Shown here: in pieces, positions 49,506-58,955 of the stretch
Position numbering within the stretch: the stretch's first letter is position 1
Layout of the letters: every line of letters starts with the position of its first letter
Assembly (NCBI RefSeq): GCF_003112555.1
Contig: NZ_BEWB01000004.1
Span: 558,001-622,000 of the forward strand
DNA: 64,000 nucleotides
Reading direction: 5' to 3'
Origin: Streptomyces coelicoflavus
Lineage (GTDB): Bacteria > Actinomycetota > Actinomycetes > Streptomycetales > Streptomycetaceae
Translations under genes and position numbers: made by a program
The notes under the pieces: generated by a model
Database searches by the model: none
What the model was told of the DNA's origin: nothing
Seen by the model: the letters and a program-made list of their open reading frames with translations, nothing else

Positions 49506-50536
49506 GCGCCGACCCCGGGACCGGCGGCCCGCGCACCGGGTACGCCGTCGTCGTCCCCACCCTCGTACGCGACACGCTGGCCGACTGCCTGGCCGCGCTG
49601 GTCGCCGCGCACGGGCCCGACCCCGACGAGATCGTCCTGGTCGACGACCGGCCCGACCCCGACGCCGACCCGGACGCGCTGGAGCACGCCCTGACCGTCC
49701 TCGGCGACCTGCGCGAACGCACGGTGGTGCTGCGCAGCGGGGGACGCGGTCCCGCCGCCGCCCGCAACACCGGTGCCCGCGCGGTCACCTCGCCCTGGAC
49801 CGCCTTCCTCGACGACGACGTCCAGGTCGGCCCGCACTGGTGCGACCAGCTGATCCAGGACCTCGCCGAGGCGGCCCCCGACACCGGCGCCGTACAGGGC
49901 GTGATCGCCGTACCGCTGCCGGGCGAGCGCCGCCCCACCGACTGGGAGCGCGGCACCGCGGGCCTCGCGCGGGCCCGGTGGATCACCGCCGACATGGCCT
50001 ACCGCACCGACGTGCTCAAACAGGTCGACGGCTTCGACGAACGCTTCACCCGCGCCTTCCGCGAGGACGCCGACCTCGCGCTGCGCGTCCTCGACGCGGG
50101 CTGGCGCATCCGGCGGGGCCGCCGCACCACCCGCCACCCCGTACGCCCCGCCGCGCGCTGGGTCTCCCTGAAGCAGCAGCGCGGCAACGCCGACGACGCC
50201 CTGATGCGGCGTCTGCACGGCCCCGACTGGTGGGCCAAGGCGGTCGCGCCCCGGGGCCGCATCCGGCGCCACGCCGCGATCACCGCCGCCGGGGCAGCGG
50301 CCCTCGCCCTCGCCGCGGCCGGGCGCCCCCGGGCCGCCGCCCTCGCCGGGGCCGGCTGGGCCGCGGGCACCGCCGAGTTCGCCTGGGCCCGCATCGCGCC
50401 CGGACCGCGCACCCGGCACGAGATCACGACCATGCTGGTCACCAGCGCGCTCATCCCGCCCGCCGCGACCTGGCACCGGCTCAGCGGGCTCTGGCGCCAC
50501 CGGGCCGCGCCCGCCTGGCGGGAGGTGGCCGCATGA
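49502..50536 (+). CDS. Glycosyltransferase family 2 protein
   Basis: A 344-residue GT-A transferase. The nucleotide-binding part is YAVVVPTLVRDTLADCLAAL, with AAARNTGARAVTSPWTAFLD and DDD (DDDVQ) for metal/nucleotide, followed by GFDERFTRAFREDADLALR. A hydrophobic Ala-rich C-terminal segment (about 270-320) suggests membrane association. It overlaps both neighbours. Confidence 0.85.
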   Translation: MSADPGTGGPRTGYAVVVPTLVRDTLADCLAALVAAHGPDPDEIVLVDDRPDPDADPDALEHALTVLGDLRERTVVLRSGGRGPAAARNTGARAVTSPWTAFLDDDVQVGPHWCDQLIQDLAEAAPDTGAVQGVIAVPLPGERRPTDWERGTAGLARARWITADMAYRTDVLKQVDGFDERFTRAFREDADLALRVLDAGWRIRRGRRTTRHPVRPAARWVSLKQQRGNADDALMRRLHGPDWWAKAVAPRGRIRRHAAITAAGAAALALAAAGRPRAAALAGAGWAAGTAEFAWARIAPGPRTRHEITTMLVTSALIPPAATWHRLSGLWRHRAAPAWREVAA

Positions 50537-51135
50537 GCCCCGCCGGAAACCGGGTGAAGGCCGTCCTCTTCGACCGCGACGGCACGCTCGTCCACGACGT
50601 CCCCCACAACGGCGACCCGGACCTGGTCCGCCCCGTCGAGGGCGCCCGCGAGGCGGTGGCGCTGCTGCGCGAGCACGGCATCAGCGTCGGCGTCGTCACC
50701 AACCAGTCCGGCGTGGCCCGCGGCCTGATCAGCGACGGCGACGTCCGGCGCGTCAACCGCCGCGTCGACGAGCTGATCGGCCCCTTCGACGTCTGGGCGG
50801 TCTGCCCGCACGGCCCCGACGACGGCTGCCACTGCCGCAAGCCGCAGCCCGGCATGGTCCTGTGGGCCGCCGGCCGCGTCTGCGCCGGCCCCGCCGACTG
50901 CGTCGTCGTCGGCGACATCGGCGCGGACATGGAGGCCGCCGAACGCGCCGGCGCCCACGGCATCCTCGTCCCCAACGACCGCACCCGCCCCGAGGAGACG
51001 GCCGCCGCGGCCCACGTCGCCCCGGACCTCCTCACCGCCGTACGGGCCGTCCTCGACGGCCCGGTCGCCGACCGCGCACGCCGCGGGCCGGCGCGGACGC
51101 CGACCGCCGACGACAGCCCCGGGAGGCCGGTATGA
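50533..51135 (+). CDS. gmhB: D-glycero-D-manno-heptose 1,7-bisphosphate 7-phosphatase
   Basis: A 200-residue HAD-family phosphatase that removes the 7-phosphate in the nucleotide-heptose pathway. The nucleophile motif is VLFDRDGTLV (D14, D16), the Thr motif is VVTNQSGVARG and the GmhB zinc loop is C91-P-H93 ... C99-H-C101 (CPHGPDDGCHCRKPQPGM). The metal loop distinguishes it from histidinol phosphatase alone. The 45-residue tail is Pro/Arg-rich. Start and stop overlap neighbours. Confidence 0.85.
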   Translation: MSPAGNRVKAVLFDRDGTLVHDVPHNGDPDLVRPVEGAREAVALLREHGISVGVVTNQSGVARGLISDGDVRRVNRRVDELIGPFDVWAVCPHGPDDGCHCRKPQPGMVLWAAGRVCAGPADCVVVGDIGADMEAAERAGAHGILVPNDRTRPEETAAAAHVAPDLLTAVRAVLDGPVADRARRGPARTPTADDSPGRPV

Positions 51136-52139
51136 AGGCGCTCGTCACCCGGCTCGACAGCTTCGGCGACGTCCTGCTCGCCGGACCCGCCGTACGCGCC
51201 GTCGCCGCCCGGGCCGACCACGTCACCATGCTGTGCGGGTCGCGCGGCGCGCCCGCCGCCCGGCTGCTGCCCGGCGTGGACGAGGTGCTGGTGTGGGAGG
51301 CGCCCTGGGGCGGGTTCGCGCCGCCCGACGTCAGCCGCGAGGACATCGACGCGCTCGTGGACCGGATCGACGCGGACGCGGCCCTCGTCCTCACCTCCTT
51401 CCACCAGTCCCCGCTGCCCACCGCCCTGGTGCTGCGCCTGGCCGGCGTCCGGTACATCGCCGCGGACAGTGTGGACTACCCCGGCTCGCTCCTCGACCTG
51501 CGCCACCGGCGCGCCCCGCACGCCCACGAGGCCGAGGCCGCGCTCGACCTCGCCGGGGCGGCCGGGTTCCCCCGCCCCGACGACGGACGGCTGCGCGTGC
51601 ACCCGCCGCCGCCCGCCGACGCCCTCACCGGCCCCGGCCCCTACGTCGTCCTGCACCCCGGCGCCAGCGTCCCCGCCCGCGCCTGGAGCCCCGGGCGCGC
51701 CGCCGAGGCCGTACGCGAACTCGCCGCCGCCGGACACCGCGTGCTGGTCACCGGCGGCCCCGGCGAGCGCGACCTCACCGCACACGTCGCCGGCCGGCAC
51801 GGCACCGACCTCGGCGGCCGCACCGACGCCCCCGGACTGGCCGGCGTCCTCGCGGGCGCCCGGGCGGTCGTCACCGGCAACACGGCGCCCGCCCACCTCG
51901 CCGCCGCCGTCGGCACCCCCGTCGTCTCCCTGTTCGCCCCCGTCGTCCCCGCCGAGCGCTGGCGGCCGTACGGCGTCCCCTACGTCCTGCTCGGCGACCA
52001 GGACGCGCCCTGCGCCGGCAGCAGGGCCCGGGACTGCCCCGTCCCCGGGCACCCCTGCCTGGACACCGTCACGGCCACCGACGTGGCCGCCGCCGTCGAG
52101 AAGCTGATGGCCGTCGAGAACCCGATGGGGGAGACATGA
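51132..52139 (+). CDS. Glycosyltransferase family 9 (heptosyltransferase-like)
   Basis: A 335-residue GT-B enzyme with the GT9 N-terminal motif VTRLDSFGDVLLAGPAVRAV and the donor-site features YVVLHPGASVPARAW and GNTAPAHLAAAVGTPVVSLF. GT9 members use ADP-heptose in Gram-negatives. Being directly downstream of gmhB and in the same run as gmhA/hldE makes a heptose donor likely here. Confidence 0.87.
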   Translation: MKALVTRLDSFGDVLLAGPAVRAVAARADHVTMLCGSRGAPAARLLPGVDEVLVWEAPWGGFAPPDVSREDIDALVDRIDADAALVLTSFHQSPLPTALVLRLAGVRYIAADSVDYPGSLLDLRHRRAPHAHEAEAALDLAGAAGFPRPDDGRLRVHPPPPADALTGPGPYVVLHPGASVPARAWSPGRAAEAVRELAAAGHRVLVTGGPGERDLTAHVAGRHGTDLGGRTDAPGLAGVLAGARAVVTGNTAPAHLAAAVGTPVVSLFAPVVPAERWRPYGVPYVLLGDQDAPCAGSRARDCPVPGHPCLDTVTATDVAAAVEKLMAVENPMGET

Positions 52140-53086
52140 GGATCCTGATCTGGCACGTGCACGGGTCGTGGACCACCGCCTTCGTGCAGGGCCCGCACAC
52201 CTACCTCGTCCCCGTCACCCCCGACCGCGGCCCCGACGGCCTCGGCCGCGCCCGCACCTGGGACTGGCCCGGCTCCGTGGTCGAAGTACCGCCGGAGCGG
52301 CTGCGGGACGAGCACATCGACCTCGTGATCCTCCAGCGCCCGCACGAACTCGGCCTCGTCGACCGCTGGCTGGGCCGCCGCCCGCCGCTGGTGTACCTGG
52401 AGCACAACGCCCCCGACGGCGACGTCCCCCGCACCCGCCACCCGGCCGCCGACATCCCGGGCGTCACCCTCGTCCACGTCACCCACTTCAACCGGCTGAT
52501 GTGGGACGCGGGCCCGACGGACACCGCCGTCGTCGAACACGGCATCGTCGACCCCGGCCACCGCTGGACCGGCGAACTGGAACGCGCCGCCGTCGTCGTC
52601 AACGAGCCGATCAGGCGCGGCCGCACGACCGGCACCGACCTGCTCCCCGTCTTCTCCCGGGCCGCCCCGCTCGACGTGTTCGGCATGCGCACCGAAGGCC
52701 TCGCCGAACACATCGGCGTCGCCCCCGACCGCTGCCGAACCCAGGACGTCCCGCAGAGCGACCTGCACACCGAACTGGCCCGCCGCCGCGTCTACGTCCA
52801 CCCCGTCCGCTGGACCTCCCTCGGCCTGTCCCTGCTGGAGGCCATGCACCTGGGCATGCCCGTGGTCGCCCTCGCCACCACCGAGGTCGCCGAGGCCGTG
52901 CCCCCCGGCGCCGGGGTGGTCTCCAACCGCATCGACGTACTGACCGACGCCGTACGCGACTTCCTCGCCGACCCGCTGCACGCGCGGACCGTCGGCGACG
53001 GGGCCCGTGCGGCGGCCCTCGCCCACTACGGGCTGCCCCGCTTCCTGGACGACTGGGAGCGGCTGCTCAAGGAGGTGACCCGATGA
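52136..53086 (+). CDS. Glycosyltransferase (GT1/GT4-like)
   Basis: A 316-residue GT-B protein with a short N-terminal domain (ILIWHVHGSWTTAFVQGPHT) and the donor-site region YVHPVRWTSLGLSLLEAMHL, GMPVVALATTEVAEAVP. The N-terminal half is shorter than in usual GT4 enzymes. It overlaps both neighbours (ATGA). Confidence 0.82.
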   Translation: MRILIWHVHGSWTTAFVQGPHTYLVPVTPDRGPDGLGRARTWDWPGSVVEVPPERLRDEHIDLVILQRPHELGLVDRWLGRRPPLVYLEHNAPDGDVPRTRHPAADIPGVTLVHVTHFNRLMWDAGPTDTAVVEHGIVDPGHRWTGELERAAVVVNEPIRRGRTTGTDLLPVFSRAAPLDVFGMRTEGLAEHIGVAPDRCRTQDVPQSDLHTELARRRVYVHPVRWTSLGLSLLEAMHLGMPVVALATTEVAEAVPPGAGVVSNRIDVLTDAVRDFLADPLHARTVGDGARAAALAHYGLPRFLDDWERLLKEVTR

Positions 53087-54303
53087 GGATCGCCATGGTG
53101 TCCGAGCACGCGAGCCCCCTCGCCGCGCTCGGCGGCGTCGACGCCGGTGGACAGAACGTCTACGTGGCCCGTCTCGCCGAGGAGTTGGCGGGGCGCGGCC
53201 ACGACGTCACCGTCTACACCCGCCGGGACGCCATCGACCTGCCCGCCCGGGTGCCGCTGCCCGGCGGGGCGGTCGTCGAACACGTGCCGGCCGGACCGCC
53301 CGTGCCCGTCCCCAAGGACGACCTCTTCCCGCACATGCCCGCCTTCGGCGCCCACCTGGCCCGCTCCTGGGCCCGCGAGCGGCCCGACGTGGTGCACGCC
53401 CACTTCTGGATGTCCGGCATGGCCTCGCAAATCGGCGCCGGCCCGCACGGCGTCCCGCTCGTCCAGACCTTCCACGCCCTCGGCACCGTCAAGCGGCGCC
53501 ACCAGGGCATGCGGGACACCAGCCCGTACGAGCGCATCGGCATCGAGCGGCAACTCGGCCGCGGCTGCGCACGGGTCCTGGCCACCTGCACCGACGAGGT
53601 CGTCGAACTCGGTGACATGGGCGTCCCGCCCCGCCAGGTGTCCGTCGTGCCCTGCGGTGTGGACGCCGAGCACTTCCACCCCGCCGCCGACACCGGCCGC
53701 ACCCCCGAACGGCGCCTGCCGCACCGGCTCCTCGCCTGCGGCCGGCTCGTCCCCCGCAAGGGCTACGACCAGGCCATCCGCGCCCTCGCCCACATCCCCG
53801 GCACCGAACTCCTCATCGCCGGGGGCCCGCCCGCCGGCGCCGTGGAGGCCGAACCCGAGGCACGGCGCCTGACCGGCGTCGCCCGCCGCGCCGGCGTCGC
53901 CGACCGGGTCCGACTGCTCGGCGCGGTCGACCCGGACGACATGCCCGCCCTGCTCCGCAGCTCCGACCTGGTGCTGTGCACCCCGGTGTACGAGCCGTTC
54001 GGCATCGTGCCGCTGGAGGCCATGGCGTGCGGCGTACCCGTCCTCGCCACCGACGTCGGCGGCCACCGCGACTCCGTCGCCGACGGCGTCACCGGCCGGC
54101 TGGTCGCCCCGCAGGACCCCGAGGCGGTGGCCGGGGCCGCCCGCGCGCTCCTCTCCGACGAGCGGCTGCGCCGCCAGTACGGCAGGAACGGCCGCGAACG
54201 CGTCCTGCGGCACTACACCTGGGCGCGCGTCGCCGACGGCGCGGAACAGGTGTACCGCCTGACCCGCTCCGAACACGCCGTGTCCACGGAGGTGGCGTCA
54301 TGA
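53083..54303 (+). CDS. Glycosyltransferase family 4
   Basis: A 406-residue GT-B enzyme. The acceptor domain starts MRIAMVSEHASPLAALGGVD, followed by GGQNVYVARLAEELAGRGHD. The donor domain has LLACGRLVPRKGYDQAIRAL and the E-x7-E motif in YEPFGIVPLEAMACGVPVLA. It resembles MshA/sucrose synthase-like GT4 transferases with a GGQ loop. Confidence 0.88.
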   Translation: MRIAMVSEHASPLAALGGVDAGGQNVYVARLAEELAGRGHDVTVYTRRDAIDLPARVPLPGGAVVEHVPAGPPVPVPKDDLFPHMPAFGAHLARSWARERPDVVHAHFWMSGMASQIGAGPHGVPLVQTFHALGTVKRRHQGMRDTSPYERIGIERQLGRGCARVLATCTDEVVELGDMGVPPRQVSVVPCGVDAEHFHPAADTGRTPERRLPHRLLACGRLVPRKGYDQAIRALAHIPGTELLIAGGPPAGAVEAEPEARRLTGVARRAGVADRVRLLGAVDPDDMPALLRSSDLVLCTPVYEPFGIVPLEAMACGVPVLATDVGGHRDSVADGVTGRLVAPQDPEAVAGAARALLSDERLRRQYGRNGRERVLRHYTWARVADGAEQVYRLTRSEHAVSTEVAS

Positions 54304-54932
54304 CCGTGCACCCGCCCGTCGTCGGGCACTGCGACGAACTCCAGCACGCGCTGGGGGCGTTCCGCGCCTCCGCGCACACCACCCAGCGCTGGGGCGAGCG
54401 GCTCGCGGCCGTGCTGGGCGGCGGCGGCCGGCTGCTCGCCGCGGGCAACGGCGGCAGCGCCGCCCAGGCCCAGCACCTCACCGCCGAACTCGTCGGCCGC
54501 TACCGCGACGACCGCCCGCCGTTCTCCGCCATCGCCCTGCACGCCGACACCTCCTCCACCACCGCCATCGCCAACGACTACGGCGTCGACGAGGTGTTCG
54601 CCCGCCAGGTCCGTGCCCACGGCCGCGACGGCGACGTCCTGATGCTGCTGTCCACGTCCGGCGCCAGCGCCAACCTGCTCTCCGCGGCCGACGCCGCCCG
54701 CGCGGCGGGCGTACGGGTCTGGGCGCTCACCGGCTGCGCCCCCAACCCGCTCATGGCGGGCAGCGACGAATCCCTGTGCGTCGAGGCCCCGTCGACGGCC
54801 ACCGTGCAGGAGATCCACCTCGTCGCCGTCCACATGATCTGCGCGGCCTTCGACGGGGCCCTGGAGCGGGGCGTACGGAGCACACGGGCCGCCGGGCGCG
54901 CCGGGCGCGCGGCGCAGCGGAAGCGGAGGTGA
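54300..54932 (+). CDS. gmhA: Sedoheptulose 7-phosphate isomerase
   Basis: A 210-residue SIS-domain enzyme catalysing the first step from sedoheptulose 7-phosphate to D-glycero-D-manno-heptose 7-phosphate. It has GNGGSAAQAQHLTAELVGRY (phosphate loop and metal His), LMLLSTSGASANLL and late VQEIHLVAVHMICAAFD with the metal Glu/His. The C-terminal 20 residues are basic (RAAGRAGRAAQRKRR). Start overlaps the GT4 stop. Confidence 0.88.
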   Translation: MTVHPPVVGHCDELQHALGAFRASAHTTQRWGERLAAVLGGGGRLLAAGNGGSAAQAQHLTAELVGRYRDDRPPFSAIALHADTSSTTAIANDYGVDEVFARQVRAHGRDGDVLMLLSTSGASANLLSAADAARAAGVRVWALTGCAPNPLMAGSDESLCVEAPSTATVQEIHLVAVHMICAAFDGALERGVRSTRAAGRAGRAAQRKRR

Positions 54933-54940
54933 CGGGACGG

Positions 54941-56323
54941 ATGGCTGCCACCAAGGCTCACAGGACCCCGCTCGTGGTGGTCGGCGACGCGCTGCTCGAC
55001 CGCGACCTGACCGGCTCCGCCGACCGGCTCGCACCGGACGCGCCGGTCCCGGTCGTCTCGGAGTGCGCCGAACGGATCCGCCCCGGCGGTGCCGCCCTCG
55101 CCGCGTACCTCGCCGCCCGCGACGGCCGCGAGGTCACGCTGATCACGGGTGTCGGCGACGACCCGGCCGGCCGTGCCCTGCGCGAACTGCTCGCACCCTG
55201 GCTGAGGTTGGTCCCGCTGCCGCTGTCGGGCACGCTGCCGGAGAAGACCCGCGTCCTCGCGCAGGACCGCCCCGTCGTCCGCCTCGACCGCGGCGGCGGC
55301 CGGGTCCGCGAAGCCACCGACGAGGCCCGGGACGCGCTGCGCTCCGCCCGGGCCGTCCTGGTCTCCGACTACGGCCGGGGCGCGGCGGACGCCCTGCGCG
55401 ACGTGCTCGCCGCCCGCCCGCCCCTGGTCTGGGACCCGCACCCGCGCGGGGGCGCACCGGTCCCTGGCACCCGCCTGGTGACACCCGCCGAGAAGGAGGC
55501 CCACGGCTTCGCGCCGGACCGGGGCCGGCCGGGCGGCGGACTGCGCGCCGCCGCGCTCGACGCCGGAACCCTCGTACGGGACTGGCGGGTGGCCGCGGTG
55601 GCGGTCACCCTCGGCCCGCGCGGCGCGCTCCTCTCCTACGGCGAACACCCCCTCCTCGTCCCCGCGCCCGCCGCCCACCACGGCGACTCCTGCGGCGCGG
55701 GGGACCGGTTCGCGGCCACCGCGGCCGGGCTGCTCGCCGACGGGGCACTGGTCGGGGAGGCCGTCGAGGGCGCGGTGAGCGCCGCCACGGCCTTCGTCGC
55801 GGCGGGCGGCGCGGCCGCCGTACCGCCGGCCGGCTCCGACCGGGCGCTCGCCGCCCTGCCCGACACCGACGACCCCGGCGCCCTGGCCGCCCGGATCCGC
55901 GCCGAGCACGGCACGGTCGTCGCCGCCGGCGGCTGCTTCGACCTCCTGCACGCCGGACACGTCGGCCTCCTCCAGGCCGCCCGGCGGCTCGGCGACTGCC
56001 TGGTCGTCTGCGTCAACTCCGACGCCTCGGTACGGCGCCGCAAGGGCGGCGGCCGCCCCGTCAACCCGCTCGCCGACCGCGTCCGCGTCCTGCGCGCCCT
56101 CGCCTGCGTCGACGCGGTCGCCGTCTTCGACGAGGACACCCCCGAACGCCTCCTCGGCGCACTGCGCCCCGACGTCTGGGTCAAGGGCGGCGACTACGCC
56201 GGCGCCGACCTCCCCGAGGCGGCGCTCCTCCAGGAGTGGGGCGGTCAGGCGGTCCTCCTGCCCTACCTCGACGGCCGCTCCTCCACCGCCCTGCTGGCCC
56301 GCGCGGCGGAGGGGCCCCGATGA
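54941..56323 (+). CDS. hldE: Bifunctional heptose 7-phosphate kinase / heptose 1-phosphate nucleotidyltransferase
   Basis: A 460-residue two-domain protein. The PfkB-type kinase (about 1-310) has VVVGDALLDRDLTG, the GGAALAAYLA motif and catalytic D255 in GDSCGAGDRFAATAA. The nucleotidyltransferase (about 320-460) has GGCFDLLHAGHVGLL (HAGH at 337-340) and VKGGDYAGADL. Together they turn heptose 7-phosphate into nucleotide-heptose, with GmhB acting between the two steps. The start is ATG 54941; a GTG at 54929 overlapping the gmhA stop is possible. Confidence 0.87.
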   Translation: MAATKAHRTPLVVVGDALLDRDLTGSADRLAPDAPVPVVSECAERIRPGGAALAAYLAARDGREVTLITGVGDDPAGRALRELLAPWLRLVPLPLSGTLPEKTRVLAQDRPVVRLDRGGGRVREATDEARDALRSARAVLVSDYGRGAADALRDVLAARPPLVWDPHPRGGAPVPGTRLVTPAEKEAHGFAPDRGRPGGGLRAAALDAGTLVRDWRVAAVAVTLGPRGALLSYGEHPLLVPAPAAHHGDSCGAGDRFAATAAGLLADGALVGEAVEGAVSAATAFVAAGGAAAVPPAGSDRALAALPDTDDPGALAARIRAEHGTVVAAGGCFDLLHAGHVGLLQAARRLGDCLVVCVNSDASVRRRKGGGRPVNPLADRVRVLRALACVDAVAVFDEDTPERLLGALRPDVWVKGGDYAGADLPEAALLQEWGGQAVLLPYLDGRSSTALLARAAEGPR

Positions 56324-58011
56324 GGCGCGAAGCCCCGGCGCCCGCCGGCGTCGTGCCGGTGACCACACCGCCCCCGGCCCCCGCGCTCCCCTCGCCGGGG
56401 GCGGAGCCGGCCGGCCGCGGGACACGGCCCGCCACGGCGATGCCGGTGACCGGCCGAGCGTCCGGCGACGGGCCGCCCGCCGTCACGGGAGGGCGCGCGA
56501 ACGGCGGGGGAACGGCGGCGGCACCGACGGGACCGGCCCATGGAGGACCGGACGCCGCGGACGGCCCGGCCGGGGTGGTCGGGGTGGCGGGCGGCGGGAT
56601 CGTCGGTGTCGGACGGCCGGGCGGGGACCGGGCCGGAGCCGGCCGGGAGCACGCCGCCCGCGCCGCCGCCCGCGCCGCCGCCCGTGCTGCCGCCCGTGCT
56701 GCCGCCCGTGCTGCCGCCCGCGCCGCGGCCCGCGCCGCCGCCCGCGGCGACGAGGGCCGCGGTGGTGCGGTGACCCCGGTCCGGCCGGTGGGCGGCGGTC
56801 CTGCCGGACCCCCGGGTGGCCGGCCGGACGGCGCGGGCGCGCCGGCGGCAGCCCGGCTCGGACCGGGGCCGGGGGAGGGCGGCTTCGCGTCCCCCGGGTC
56901 GGCCGGTGGGCCGGTGACCGGGGACCCCGTGCATCCGCCGGGCGCCGGAGCGGGGCGCCCGGACGGGGCCGGGGCGCCGAGGAGCGGCCCGGAGGCGGTG
57001 CGGGGCGAGGGCGGGGACGGGCCCCGTGTGCTGGTCCTGCGCGCCCTCGGACTCGGCGACCTGCTGGCCGCAGTACCCGCCCTGCGGGCGCTGCGACGGG
57101 CGTACCCCGGGCACGAGCTGGTGCTGGCCGGCCCCGCCGAGCTGGCCCCCGTGGCGGCCGCGACCGGTGCCGTGGACCGGGTGCTGCCCGCCGCCGCACC
57201 CGGACGGGCCGTGCCGCGCACCCTCGACTGGGCCGGACCGCCCCCCGACGTCGCCGTCGACCTGCACGGCAACGGACCGCCCAGTCACCGCCTCCTGACG
57301 CGCCTGCGGCCGCGCAGGCTGCTGGCGTTCGCACACCCCGGAACACCCGAGGTGGACGGCCCGGTCTGGTACGCCGAGGAGCACGAGCGGGAGAGGTGGT
57401 GCCGACTGCTGCGCGCGTACGGCATCGACGCCGACCCCGCCGACCTGCGGCTGCCCCGCCCGGACGCACCGTCCCCCGCCCCCGGCGCCGTCGTCCTGCA
57501 CCCCGGCGCCGGCGCCCCCTCCCGCTGCTGGCCCGTGGAACGGTACGCGGCCGTCGCCGGGACGCTGCGCGCACGCGGGCACCGGGTCGTCGTCACCGGG
57601 GGAGCGGACGAGGCGGACCTCGTGGCCCGGCTGGCCAAGCTCGCCGACCTGCCCGACACGGACCTGTTCGGCGGCGGCCTGCCCTACGACCGGCTCTCCG
57701 CCCTCGTCGCCGGGGCCCGCGCCGTCGTCAGCGGCGACACCGGCGTCGCCCACCTCGCCGTCGCCCACGCCACGCCCTCCGTCACCCTCTTCGGCCCGGT
57801 CCCGCCCAGCCGCTGGGGCCCGCCTCCCCACCCCCGTCACCGCGCCCTGTGGCACCCCGGCCCGGACGGCGACCCGCACGGCCACGCGACCGACCCCGCG
57901 CTGCTGCGGATCACCCCCGGCGCCGTACTCGAAGCGCTGGACGCGCTGGACGCACCCGGCGCCGCCCCGGACCTCCCGCACACCCCGGACGCCCCGGAAG
58001 AGGCACCATGA
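56320..58011 (+). CDS. GT9-family glycosyltransferase with long low-complexity N-terminus
   Basis: A 563-residue protein. Residues about 233-563 are a normal GT9 heptosyltransferase-like domain: VLVLRALGLGDLLAAVPALR, VVLHPGAGAPSRCWPVERYA and SGDTGVAHLAVAHATPSVTL. The first 230 residues are Pro/Gly/Ala/Arg-rich, with a pure (AAAR)n run at about 112-140 from a 12-bp tandem DNA repeat. Other GT9 proteins start at the VLVLRALG motif, so this extension is extra. It might be an intrinsically disordered tail, or translation may start further in; no better ribosome binding site than that at ATG 56320 was seen. Confidence 0.8.
   Translation: MRREAPAPAGVVPVTTPPPAPALPSPGAEPAGRGTRPATAMPVTGRASGDGPPAVTGGRANGGGTAAAPTGPAHGGPDAADGPAGVVGVAGGGIVGVGRPGGDRAGAGREHAARAAARAAARAAARAAARAAARAAARAAARGDEGRGGAVTPVRPVGGGPAGPPGGRPDGAGAPAAARLGPGPGEGGFASPGSAGGPVTGDPVHPPGAGAGRPDGAGAPRSGPEAVRGEGGDGPRVLVLRALGLGDLLAAVPALRALRRAYPGHELVLAGPAELAPVAAATGAVDRVLPAAAPGRAVPRTLDWAGPPPDVAVDLHGNGPPSHRLLTRLRPRRLLAFAHPGTPEVDGPVWYAEEHERERWCRLLRAYGIDADPADLRLPRPDAPSPAPGAVVLHPGAGAPSRCWPVERYAAVAGTLRARGHRVVVTGGADEADLVARLAKLADLPDTDLFGGGLPYDRLSALVAGARAVVSGDTGVAHLAVAHATPSVTLFGPVPPSRWGPPPHPRHRALWHPGPDGDPHGHATDPALLRITPGAVLEALDALDAPGAAPDLPHTPDAPEEAP
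56652..56748 (+). repeat. 12-bp tandem repeat coding for Ala-Ala-Ala-Arg
   Basis: About eight imperfect copies of GCCGCCCGCGCC / GCCGCCCGTGCT inside the 5' part of the GT9 gene. Copy number would change the length of the (AAAR)n run in steps of four residues without a frameshift. Confidence 0.9.
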
Positions 58012-58955
58012 ACCACGCCGCGCCCCACGGCCCGACGACCACCCGCGAACGGCCCCGCCCCGACCACCCCACGCGGCCCGCCCCCGTCGGCATCGTCATC
58101 GCCACCCGGGACCGGCGCGCGAGCCTCGCCGTGACCGTGCGCCACCTGCTCGCCCTGCCCGAGCGGCCCGAGGTGCTCGTCGTCGACAACGCCTCCACCG
58201 ACGGCACCCGCGCCATGCTGGCCCGCGACTTCCCCCAGGTCCGTGTGCTCGCCCTGCCGTTCAACCGGGGCGCCCTCGCCCGCACCCACGGGGTCCGCGC
58301 CCTGGACACCCCGTACGTGGCGTTCAGCGACGACGACTCCTGGTGGGCCCCCGGCTCCCTGGGCGCCGCCGCCCGGCACCTCGACGCGCATCCCCGGCTC
58401 GGCCTGCTCTCCGCCCGCACCCTCGTCGGGCCCGCCGGCACCGCGGACCCCCTCAACGACCTGCTCGCCGACTCCCCGCTCGGCACCGCCACCGACCTCC
58501 CCGGCACCCAGGTGCTCGGCTTCCTCGGCTGCGCCGCCGTCGCCCGCCGCACCGCCTACCTCGACGCGGGCGGCTACCACCCGCTGCTGTTCTTCGGCGC
58601 CGAGGAAACCCTGCTCGCCTACGACCTGGCGGCCCGCGGCTGGGGCGTCACGCACTGCCCCGACGTGGTCGCCCACCACCACCCGGACCCGCGCCCCCGC
58701 ACCGGCCGCCCGGCCGTCGTACGCCGCAACGAACTCCTCACCGCCTGGCTGCGCCGCCCCCTCCCGTACGCCCTGGCCCGCACCCGTGCCCTCACCGCCG
58801 ACGCCCGCCGCGACCCGCACGCCCGGCACGCCCTGCGCGAGACGCTCGTCCGCCTGCCCGCCGCCCTGCGCGCCCGCAGGCCCCTGCCCCCGCACGTGGA
58901 ACGGGCCGCCCGCCTCCTCGACGCGGCGGCCGGAGCCGACGGAGCCGCCTCATGA
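58008..58955 (+). CDS. Glycosyltransferase family 2 protein
   Basis: A 315-residue GT-A enzyme with GIVIATRDRRASLAVTVRHL, the Asp of LVVDNASTDGT and the metal motif FSDDDSW(W), then GCAAVARRTAYLDAGGYHPL. It is a clear paralogue of the next gene, sharing STDGT, SDDDSWWAPGSL and HHHPDPRPR-type elements. A Pro/Arg/His-rich N-terminal tail of about 25 residues is extra. Coupled to the GT9 gene by ATG overlap. Confidence 0.87.
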   Translation: MNHAAPHGPTTTRERPRPDHPTRPAPVGIVIATRDRRASLAVTVRHLLALPERPEVLVVDNASTDGTRAMLARDFPQVRVLALPFNRGALARTHGVRALDTPYVAFSDDDSWWAPGSLGAAARHLDAHPRLGLLSARTLVGPAGTADPLNDLLADSPLGTATDLPGTQVLGFLGCAAVARRTAYLDAGGYHPLLFFGAEETLLAYDLAARGWGVTHCPDVVAHHHPDPRPRTGRPAVVRRNELLTAWLRRPLPYALARTRALTADARRDPHARHALRETLVRLPAALRARRPLPPHVERAARLLDAAAGADGAAS

